DNA from: Anas platyrhynchos
Taxonomy: Eukaryota; Chordata; Aves; Anseriformes; Anatidae
DNA: 64,000 nucleotides
Assembly (NCBI RefSeq): GCF_047663525.1
Contig: NC_092591.1
Location: 46,973,501-47,037,500, forward strand
Direction of reading: 5' to 3'
The notes beneath the pieces were generated by a model. That model ran no database searches, had not been told where the DNA came from, and saw only the letters and a program-made list of their open reading frames with translations. The first letter of the stretch is position 1, and each line of letters opens with the position of its first letter. The translations under genes were made by a program, and so were the position numbers. This document shows, one piece after another, positions 12,601 through 24,600 of the stretch.

Positions 12601-15600
12601 TTTCTCAAAAGAATTGATTTTTTCAAGGGGTAAAGAAAAGTATGTTCCGACCAAAGCAATTTATTTTTACCAATTCCTACTTTTGGATATAAATACATAT
12701 AAAAAATAAATATAAATATGATTAAATAATGTGTTCTTGAAGGACAATATGACGTTAAGCTTGGTCATTTTAAAAGTTCCTCTTTGTTGGCATGAGCTGC
12801 ATCTCAGGCAGTTTAGTATGTGAATTAGTTTAGAAATAATAACATCAGTTTCAGTTACTTTTGACTCTTTTGTGATCATAATGATCTTTTATAAAACAAT
12901 GAATCCTGCTCCATAATACTGACTATAGATTTAAGTTAAGTCAGGTAGATCTTGTAAAAAGTGAATCAGAACTTTGATAACAAACAGGCATTTGAAAAAA
13001 CAAAAGTGTGTCCAGTCATGTACAGCTCGGAGAATAATGGAAGATTTAGTTTCTATTTGCTTCCTGTCAGTAATTGTAATTAAGAAGGCTGAAAACCTGA
13101 AAATGGACTACTGAAAAGCTATGAATAAAAGGGCTATAGCAATTGCTAGCAAAAAAGTTCAAAAGCTTCAGGGCTTATTTAAAAGTTGTCTCTGTTCATT
13201 GGCTACTTTTTCAAGTAGGATAATCAAAGCACTATATTAAAATAGCCTCCTGTCATAAATTCAACTGTTTTCACATGGTGGATATTTCCCTCCTTTATGA
13301 CACTGATCTACACCTAGGAGCTACTTTTCATACTTCCTCTTTCTCCTTTGATATTTCCATGTTTTCCTTCTCAATGTCTTACCAAATACCACTTTTGTTT
13401 TTTTAAGGAAATATTTTCTGCTTGATTTATGACAGAAGAGACTTTTCTATCAGTTGATTTTGAATTCCAGTTAAGAATCATTCTCCCTCTGTGTAATACA
13501 TAGCAAGATTAAGTACAATCAATGTGAATATGCATTAGAACTTCTTTACAGTGAGGGTCACAGAGCACTGGAACAAGCTGCCCAGAGAGACTGGGGAGTC
13601 TGCTTCTCTGGAGATATAAAAGGCTCACCTGGATGCTTTCCTGCTCAACCTACTATAGGGAACCTACTTTTAGTAGGGGGTTGGACTTGATGATTTCCAG
13701 AGGTCCCTTCCAACCTTTATGATTCTGTGATTCTGTGAATAAAATATCTGCACTTACAGCAGAAGTTTTCAGTTCTCCAGTTGAGCACCACTTGATGGGA
13801 CATAGCACATTGCCTTGAATACTCTGACAGTGTAGAGCAAGTACAATTCTTTTGTCCTGGCTCACTGCAGTCCTGCATATCAAGCTGACAACGAATGACA
13901 AACCCATCCTTTGGCACACTGCAGGTTGGTGACACTAGGTTAAGTAGCTGAGAGCAGATCATGGCCTAAATAAAAAAAAAAAAAAAGAAAAAAAAAGTTC
14001 CTAGTAGTATTTTTCCCATATGAAAACCACAATTGGAAATCACTGCTAGTTATCATTTTACTGTTGCCTTTTTTCCCCCCTATTGTTTTGTAATATGCAT
14101 TTGGCTTAAAATGCATTACAAGTTCACAAATGGAAGGGAATATAAATGTGCTGTATAATAGAAAAATCTTGATATGTGGAATTCCACTTCTCATTAAGTT
14201 GAAAAGTAGTCATTGTTTCAGTACCATCAATCTCCCTACAAATGGCTGAGACATTGCAATATGCTGTCTCATGGTGAGTCAGTAGGGAGAGGAATGTGTT
14301 CCAGGACAAACATCAATATATGGAAATAGCAACATGCATTCTCCGTTACGCATGCAACTGATACCTCTGTATTACCTCTGATGTTGCCTACTGAAGTTTA
14401 ACATGTCAAAAAGAAACAACATAAAAAGGTTAAACTTGTTATCCAACAGAAATTATTCACCAGATCAAAGTAATTTTCTCAGTGTGAATACAAGTAATAT
14501 TGGTAAAGCTGTTCTTCACAGGGCTCAGGACGGTCTGGTCCTCGCAGGACCCACAGAAACTCCTGTTCTCTGTGGAAATTATGATTTGAATTTCCTTGGT
14601 CAAACAACTTAAGAAGATCATCCTACTAAATAAGACTTGGTTCTTGTATCTGCAAATTCAAAGAAATATAAGCACTTTGTTCTTTGCTGCTACCAAGTGC
14701 CCTTGGTCAAACCATATTTATTTGGATGCATCATGTTGCAGGTATGCTGATTTTCTTCTCATCTAAGACTGGAAGTGATACAGCTGATAGTGGTTGACCC
14801 TGTTGTGAATGGTGTTACCTGGCAATACATGTATGTTTAAAGTACTATTGAATGTCTTCATGTCTGTACAGCTCATAATGTCGGGTTGTTAGTTGTTAAG
14901 TACGAAGTTCATTAAAGCTTCACTGAGTTCCATGAATTTCCTGTGATGACCTGCATTGATTTTCAGAAGGCTGTGAGCTGAATGCTGGTGGATTTATACA
15001 AGTGATATAAATCCAGCTTCAGTAATGTCCCTGGGCCTTTTTTGAAATGTATTTTGATGCAAAGAACTCCTTTCCTTTACTGTATCATGCTATACAACTT
15101 CTAACTTCATCCATTTTAATGAAAGTGAGCTTTATGAAACCATTGCCTCTCTATTGGTAGTATCTAATTTGTCTTTCCATCCCTCTTGAAAATCTTGCTA
15201 CAGAAAATCCAAGATCTTTCTTACGTATTTTTTGTGGGGAATGGCAGGAATTGGTATCTCCTCAGACAGGCAGATCTCTGATGGATCATCCATTTTTTGT
15301 AATGCAGCATATTTGTATGCATCCAGCAATTTTCCTGTAAATTGAAGGGTTATAATTTGTCAGGAGAAAGCCATGTGGATTTGTTTATTTGTTGTGATGT
15401 AGTAAAATCCAGATACTACTCTTTGGCTGTAAAAGGTTCTATTAAGTCTAATTTCTGATAACAACTATCTCTTTCGTCCTTTACCTGCATTCTATTCAGT
15501 AAAACATACTTTTACCACCTTGATCATCTCTCTGGGCTATTACTTAATTTAGCACATCTACTACCTCACAAGACAGCAGCTGCTACTGTTTTTCTGCCAA

Positions 15601-18600
15601 TTACACAATCTATTGCCAGCTACTAACTCATGCCTCCTTACCCTATCCGCTATTCTATATAACCCCCTAGATGTGGGGTTAAACTCATTACAACCTGAAA
15701 AATATCGTAGCCTTCTCAGAACTCTTTCTTGCATACAGAACACTGTACTGCATTTGGCAATATTAATTTAGTTAGATCTGCCCTTAGATCTTACCTTCAC
15801 TCACAAAGTCATTTAGTTCATAGCCATCATAATTTCCACACATTCCACAGGTTTTTCCCATATACTTTTTTTCAGTCAAAACCTAAAATAAAATAAAACA
15901 AAACATTTATAAGAATTGCACTAATTAAAATAATCTACACAGCGTTACCATTCTGAAACAAATGCAGTTCAAGAATCCAATTAAAGCAGTTCCTTCTCAT
16001 TAATTTCAATCACTTGACTGAGGGGGAGAGTTTTGGAAGTAGTAACTTATTTTCCTGATGAGCACATAGTGCCTGCTGTGATTTTATTTATTGATTTATT
16101 TAATAAAATAATAAGATTCTAAGACAGTTGCAGGAAACTGAGGGTAGGATAATATTCTAAGCAGCTGAAAGGAAAATAAAAGTTTCCCATTGTAAGTTTG
16201 TTGACAGAGCACAAATTCCAGGTTCTGACTGTATGTAGAATATGGTATATACTTGTCACAGAAGTATTTCCTGTTGTATATGTGACAGCAATGGTGGTAA
16301 ATCTCGCAGACATTTATTACACATTAACCTGTTTTATCAGATTTACCAATTCAAAATTGTCTTTTGTGGCATTAGTATTACAGCTCAGGCAGAGAGAACT
16401 TATTCTCTTCTCTAAAATATATCAAGCATTTGGGGGCAAAATATGAAAAGATTCAGAAAAAAAGGACAAATACAAGGGAGCTCTTATGAGCACTATATGT
16501 TTGTAAACAAAAGATGTCCAGGGGAAGCACACTGTAAATAACATAACACTGTTAAATTCTACAAAACTTCAATTCAACTTCAATTCAACTTCAAAGAACT
16601 TCAACTTCCCTTTAGCAAAATATTTAAGCTATTGGAATAGACTGATGAATGCACAGAATTCAAAGAAATGTCCACAGATCTCAACACTGGTGGCTTTAGT
16701 TACCTACCAATGCTGGAAGTGAAAGGATATGTAGGCATAAAAAGCAAAGTTGCTTATTTCAAGGTTAATGGATGAAACAGGAGAAGAATACCCAAAAAGT
16801 GATCACAGGCAAAAAGCACCTATTAAAACTAAAGAGAGCTTGTCATTCCAGTAAGTCCATGAGAATTTTCTATTTTGTTTTACAAAAGCATTTTACTAAC
16901 CATGAGATAGTCCTCGTTGTTCCACATGACAACTAGCTCCATCTCCATCAGCTTGGCCACGAGGCGGGTGCTGCGGCCGTAAGGGGCTATTTGAATTCCA
17001 TTGTTAGCATACGGCAACTTAATGGCACTGTAATGAGGGAGAAGAGAAACCGATTCTCTCATACCTCTGGTGTTGGATGTCTCTTTTTTAGACATAGTAC
17101 ACATTGCAATCCTAGTATTTGTAGCAACAAGAAATAGTTTTTCTCCTTTGTAACTGTAACATTTCAAGTCTGCAAACTTAACAAGGTTAAAGAAAACCAT
17201 AATGGGGATACTGTAGCAGAATTAGGTTTTCAGCCTTGCAGCTGAATTCTAGCATTACAAAGCAACAACATTAAAGAAAAACTTATTTTGCTAAGTACTT
17301 GGTAAATATGTGACACAATCACAGAAACATAGGTTGTATGGGCCCTTCTATGGTTACCCATGCCAACTTCCCACCTGAAGCAGGACTGTCAGCGACATTA
17401 GGCCATGTCAGTCATTGTGTTTAGTTGCTGTGAATGCAAGACAACAATTTAAAATGCAGACCACTGGGTTAGACCTAGAGATTTCTATATTTCTCCTGGA
17501 AAATAAACTAATAGAGGACATCCTTCTAAATACAGTTTGCTAAAATTAAGATACAGCTGCAAGTCATCTTTTTGTGCTGATGGTTATTGTATTTAACTGA
17601 GTGAGTATAACAAAATACAGACAACCCTTAGGCAACTATTTCCCATATCTGCATGTACCCACAGACCAAAAAATAAAATAAATCAATGCTGCCTATCTGA
17701 TAAAAGTGCTGAAAACTTCCCTGGATGAGTGTTCCTGTCTGGGAACAATTTGTCTAGAAGAAAGAGCAATGTGGAACCCAAGGTTTCCCATCAATTCAAT
17801 TCCTCAATAAAACAGCTGTTTTCTGAAGACAGTAATCCTTGGACAATATAAACAGTCAGTGGTCTCATACACAAGAACTTCTTTGAAAGCCCCTTCAATA
17901 CTTTTCACTTTGTTGAAAACAACATTTGTCAGTTTCTCTTGTACTCTAGATATGTGTTACCCTTTAGCACAGAGGGCTCAGAATTACCTAAGTCTCAAAC
18001 CAAATGCATAACACAGGAATTTAAATATTTCAGTACCTACTAAAGCGTATAAGCTGTTTCAGCTGTGCTTAAAGTAAAGTCTTAAGTTCTTGTAAGTAGA
18101 CTATTATTAGTGAGGCGACCATAGTTCCAATGTGAGAACTGCTTTGGTTAGAAAACTGTTTTGGTTAGTTTATCCCTTCGCCTATACAAATGTACTCTAT
18201 GTTTGATTCAAATAGTTGCTGAAATGAAATACTTTAGATTCTATAGGAAGAAATGGGAGTAACCTGTGTTAACTTCTATAATTTCATTAATTTCCAATAC
18301 GCTTCTGCACTGAAACTGCTGTATAGCTCCTTGCCTTTTTTAAACACTACTTCCGCTTTCATCTCAGTATCTTACCCAACACTCCTGACAAAAATGCTTT
18401 CTTTCTCAACAATGATGACAGAAGGTCCCAGCTCAATAATGATCCTCGCAATCTTTTTGTCCAGCCCACGGCGGAACTGAACGTTGAAGTCTGGGCTGGA
18501 TTCATCACATACAGTTGCAAAGATATAGTTGCAGGTCCCAGTGAAGTCATACTGGTATTTATCAAAGGTCGAAAAGTGCCCTCCACCCCAGGTAGAACAG

Positions 18601-21600
18601 GAATCCTTGCTCATAACTATAAACAAGAAAGACATATTTAGGTCTCCTTACAGTACATTTATTCATTTTGATTGCCATTTCAAACATACTAGCAGGAAAA
18701 GCTCGTAAGTTTCTACCCATATTAATTATGTGAACAACAAACTAGTGACTCTTCTGTAACCTCAAAATTTTATTTCAACTCGGGAAGCGAAACAATTGTT
18801 GGAGTAAGAGCATTACCCTTTCACTGAACGCAAGCAAAACTCCCTGGCTTCCTTTTAGCTTGGGAGAAACCATTCCATCTCCTTCTTGGGTGATAAAAAG
18901 GTTTACTATCTTATTGCAGTCTGCACAATGTTTGTAAAGGCAACAGCTTGCTATTGGAGAGACATCTTAGCATCTCAGATACACCATTTATGGGGATATC
19001 TATGGCTATCTAAGCATCATGAATAATTGTACGGTCAGATCATTAGATATCCAAAGACAGTATACAAAGCTCCACTTTAAGTCCCCACTCTTTCTGCTCT
19101 CTTTTTGTGTGACAAAGTTCAAGCCAGCTTTGTAAATACATGGAACGTTTTAATCACTTTTCATTTTTAAGAAGTAATCACTATATGTCGGAAGGGACGG
19201 CATAAAGGAGGTTGAATTGAATCATAAAGGAGAGATACAACTCCAGCACTTGATGTTACAGACACTTCTATACCTACTTAAAGCATTTGAGCAGTCCCTC
19301 TGAAGCTGAAAGAACTACTGAAGTAAGTAAAACCATATCTTTTGTTATGCATTTCCAGACTTACATCATTGCTTTTCATTGTTTAATAATTTTGCTTATG
19401 CAGGTTTATTAAGCACAGGTATCTTAGATTATATCTTTGAAGTTGAAACTATCAGGTAAGTTTAACAAAGTCGACCTGCAATTTATATTCACTGTTTCAA
19501 AGCTGAAACATATTTTTTAAAGAGTGATGAAATCTCTGCAGAATGCTACTTCAGGTCGTGTGGAAAAAAAAATTATTTTCCAGTGAGCTGTTACCTGCCG
19601 GCAAAAAGTACTCCTCTTCCATACTTCTGTGCTGTCCAGAACGTCTAACTGGAAAATAGGAATTGGCTAATTGTTATCGTTGATCCTTCACGTTCAAACC
19701 TAGCCAATTCAGAGTTGTGCTTAACTGATACTGACCAACAAACCCCAGCTTTCTCAGAGTGTGCCAGGGAATGATTACCTGGGGTTATACAATGGTCAGA
19801 GTGCAAAAGGTGTTTGTTTCTATACATAAAGGAGTACCTTCAGAATGTAGTTTATTTGTTTTTATTTAAATCTTATCAGAGAAAAGTAACAAATGGGAAT
19901 GTGAATAATTCAAGAAAGCCTCAAATGAAATTATATATATTTGTGTCAGGGGTGTTTTAGGTTGGATATTAGGAAGAACTTCTTTACTGAGGGTTGTTAG
20001 GCATTGGAATGTGCTGCCCGGGAAGTGGCTGAGTCACCATCCCTAGAGGTCTTTAGATGATAGAGATATTTAGATGTTGAACTTAGTGATATGGTTTAGT
20101 GGAGGACTTGCTAGTGTTAGGTCAGAGGTTGGACTCGATGATCTTGAGGTCTCTTCCAACCTAGATAATTCTGTGATTCTGTCTTTTGAGTTCAGTTTTT
20201 ATTACAGCAATATCTAGGGATTTTCTTTTAATTTGTGTATATCTGTGCCTTACTCTTCATCTTGTTTTATGAACTGACAGAAGACAGGGAATAGTTGCTG
20301 AATTCTTTTAATTGTTTTTCCCTTTAGCATGAACTAATGTAGATTTCCATACAGCTTTTCCATTTACAAGCTGAAAGACAGACCACACAGCACAAGCCAC
20401 TCTTTGCTGCTTTGGCCTAAATAAAATGCCTCTCCTATTAAGTTTGCATTTTATATCATTCTTTTTTGTTGTTGGTGTTCTACACCTCTGCAGTTTCCCC
20501 AAACTAGATTAAGAATTTCATTGTCAACCACTGAAATGCAGGAACTGTGGAAGTACTCAAAGTTGTTTTTTGACAGCAGGTACTAGAAAAGCATCATATT
20601 TTAACATAAGGCGTGAAGATCATTACTAGGAAGAATGTCAGTAAACAGAATATGGTGGAAAAATTGTTCAGAATATTAGAACTGATACCCACATTTATTT
20701 CAGAAAGTGTGTTTTCAGAAGGGTTATATCCTTCTGTATCCTGTCTTAGCAGAACAGCACCTCATGTAAAATACAGTCCATCATCTCAGCAAGTTGATAT
20801 GTATTTATTCTTTTCAGAGTTGCAGAAAACTAAATGTTTAATGAATGAAATGTAAATTCAAAAAGTCGGTGCTTCACGTTTCTTCAGAACATATGAAGTG
20901 TTGCACTTGTTCTGCCCAAGGGTTGATGTAGATCAGTATTTTCTTTCCAGTAGTGATCTTTAAGAGACTGCCCAAGGGAACAGTACCATCAAGTCATTCA
21001 CATATAGTTCCCTAGGTACTTTCTCAGTCTCCAATTATTTTCAATTTGGGGGATTTTCTGAGGCAACTGGAATTTGTCTGCATATTCCCTTTGGACTCTG
21101 GCTTCAAGTACTTGTTTCAGCCCCCTCTTTAACCCAAATGAAACTTCTTTGTAACTGAAAATACCACTGTTGTCAAAAGATACAATTTTAATTATAAATT
21201 AACATCTTAATTATATCAACTGTTGTAAGAGCAGTTCTGATTGCTAATTATTTTAGTAATTAGAATTATAATATACTACTTGCTTTGCGCTTTGGCACAA
21301 ATATATTACCATCTTTCATAGTTTTCAGACTCAGAAGGACTAGCACAAATTTGCAGTAAGTAGGTGGCTGGAGTTAACTTTGCTTAGAGAAGATGATGCA
21401 TGCACACAAACTTTCTTAGGAGTTAAGGGGGAATTTTTGTGAAATTAATCAGGACTCATGGAACAATAGCTGCAGTTGAATGTTAGAGTGGAGATCTGTC
21501 TGGATCAGTGGATACTCTGATACCCTGCTGGCTACAGAAGTGAGGAAGAACAATCCCATATTCTGATCCTTTATTTGTGCATAAATTTGTTGTAATCTAC

Positions 21601-24600
21601 AATCTTTAAAATAATCTCATAGATTTAAGTGTATACGTAGAATCAACTTTCTCACTTGCAAGATTTTGGAAATGATTCAAAAGAATCAATTTCCTAAATT
21701 CTTAGATAATATTAGACAGTGAACTGCAGGAAGGAAAATCAAACAGCTAACAAAAATTCAATAGCAAATTTAGAAAGTTGGATTCCATCAGTTGAAAGTC
21801 ACTGTAACTGCTCATAACTCCTCTATCCTTAGGAATCAAACTCAGTATGGCAGACCACAGCATTTTCCAATTAGTGTCAAACTTACCGTAGCCAGATGAA
21901 ACATTTTACCACCTCTTTCGTAGGCAAATATTTCATTTATAATTAAAAAAAATAATACTTTAAAACAAATGCTCCTTGAGGCAAGGCAAGGACTTATTTT
22001 TAATGTGTTTTGTACAATGTCTTTTGCAATATTGAACTGTAGTTGAATGCAGTTTTTACTCATAGCTGCAACATGAACATTAAATAATAGGTCAGACACT
22101 TACTTCTTTGCAGAGTTTCTTTCTGTTTTTGGAGAAAATATTGGGGCCAATAATTTCCTTCAAAAGCTGTAAGGGGAAAAACAATATAGATAAATTGTCC
22201 TCTAAGCACAAGGATTTTTCTTTACATTTATTTTGCTTTATTTTTAAATACCATACAAGTCAAAGTAGGGGCAGCATATACAAATTGTGTCTTGACACAC
22301 AAATCCCAAAGGCAATTCTAGTGGAAAACCACATACTTCAGCTTGTAATAGAAAATTCTTCTGCAACTGATAAAATGTTACCAAAGGCTGCCAGAAATCC
22401 TATGTAATATGGGATTTCCTGTACTTAAGCCTCAAATCCTGTGTTCCTTGTTAAAAACACATGGGATAAATCTTTTTGCATGTTTTTGAATTCTTAGTCC
22501 ACCATCTGGGCAGAAGCAGTGGAGGAAAGAGCCAAAACTGGAAAAAATATGGAAAAAACAACGTCCCATGTGTTCTTCACAAGTATCATGGGATTTGCAG
22601 CTGAAGAGTGAGAAACCCCCAGACCTAGTTGCTTCTTTAGCTGTTCTTGTTCAGGCAGAACGATGAAAGCTGTTACCTGCTCCTTTCCACATACCTCTTT
22701 ACAGTCTGTCTAGTTATGAAAAGCCAAGGAATGTTTAGCAAACGTGGTGTATGATCCTTTTTCTGTCACATAACGAGACTTCCTGCATGTGCAGAACAGC
22801 AGTGTCCTCATACATACCCAAAGGTTCTCTCTACTAGCAGCTTGCTTCCTGCCAAGGAACTAACAAGAGTCTAAGATGTTGAAAACTGCTCCTACAGCCC
22901 ATCAATAAGCACCACTCCCTGCACGAGTACACAGGTAGTGTATGCAAGGAACCAGCTTTCACACAGTCAATAGCTGGATGGTAACAAAGGAAACTGTAAG
23001 AAAAAGGACCCAGGCATGCTTCAGAAATGTGTTACGCATTTTTTAAAGTTTGTCAGGTCTGGTATTTCTTGGATAATAGAAGCAAATATCCTGTAGAAAG
23101 CACATAATTCTTCATTATATGTTTCAAATCTTTTGCAACAGAGAAAATATGAAGGTACATTATGACAAAAGGCTTCTTTAATCACAGATACCATGCCAGG
23201 TCTACACACATTTATACACTGCAGAGTTCTGTTGTTTCCATAAGGAAACACTGAAGAGAATAAAAGCCCTTATGGAGCTCCTCAACTGTAACAGACTCTC
23301 TAGGCAATTTCACACTGCACTGTTGAATGTGAGGTAATATTTATAATATGGCACATAGCATGCTTCTTTCTCTGTCCTTACATGTTCCTAGTGACCCATG
23401 CATTACAGTTTAGTACACCTCAAAGAAAAAGACAATGAGTTTGCATGGCTGTTGAGCAAACACTACCACATCATTAGTTGTTGTATATTTTGAACCCCTT
23501 AAGTTTGATATTTCCATTTTTTCTATTATTGTTCTACTGTTTTATTATAGTCCAATCTATTATTGTTGGATTAACAGTTTTGCTATCACTGCAGTTTAAT
23601 CCCAAACTACAGATGCTACATTCAAGGGGTATACGAGTGGATATACCAGAGGATATTTGATTTACAATAATTGGATATGCCTAAAGCATTATTTTAAGTG
23701 AAATTTAACTAAAGAACTTGATGTAAAACAGTACATCTAAAACTTTATGGGCAAATATTTTAGATCAGAACAATCACTGTATTGATTTAGAAAGCTTATT
23801 TTTTAGCTGTTCAAGCATAAAATTTATAAGTCTAAGCATGCCAAACTGTTGCAAAATTTTACAAATACTCCAGGGTTAGTAAAAAAGAAAAAAAAAAAAA
23901 AGAGAGAATGTAATAATTATCCCAGATTACATGTAAGTGTGCAAGGTCTACATTAAAAATACCTAATGCTATGACATCCACCTTAATATTTTGCTGAAAG
24001 AATAGCCAGTAAAACAAATACAGAGCCATGTGCTGACTACCTGCCAATCTGTCCACATCCTGTCAGATCAATTATTAAAAGAATTACAGTACAGTAAATA
24101 TTCTAAGCACTTATGTTCTTTTTACCACACTTAACTCTGAGGAGATTAGTAAAATCATCCTCGCAATTTTATTAATCATTCACAACCACATGAAATGGAG
24201 ATGCAGAAAGTGCTATCACCCCATTGAAAAAGCTTTCCTGGTAGTAAATGACATTTCCAAACCACTAGAATGATCCTTACTGACATTTTACTATAAGTAC
24301 TGTATTGCCCTTTGAGAAAGGGGATGATTTTCAGTTGTCGTGAAATATTTCATTTTGAATTAGTTCAATAGAACTTTAAACAGACTTTCACTTTTCCTAG
24401 ACAAAGGAAGATTTATTTTCAATTCCTACTTTCTTCTAGTTGGTTGGACTTCCTTGAGACTTGAATCTGTCAAAGCACAGTTTCTGTGCAGGCAGCCTGT
24501 CTGTTTCTTTATAGGAATGTAATCCAGGCAGGGAACCTGACTTACTGTGAAGAAATAAGACATTTTGATCCTATCCTCCGGTTACTATCAGACATCCCTA

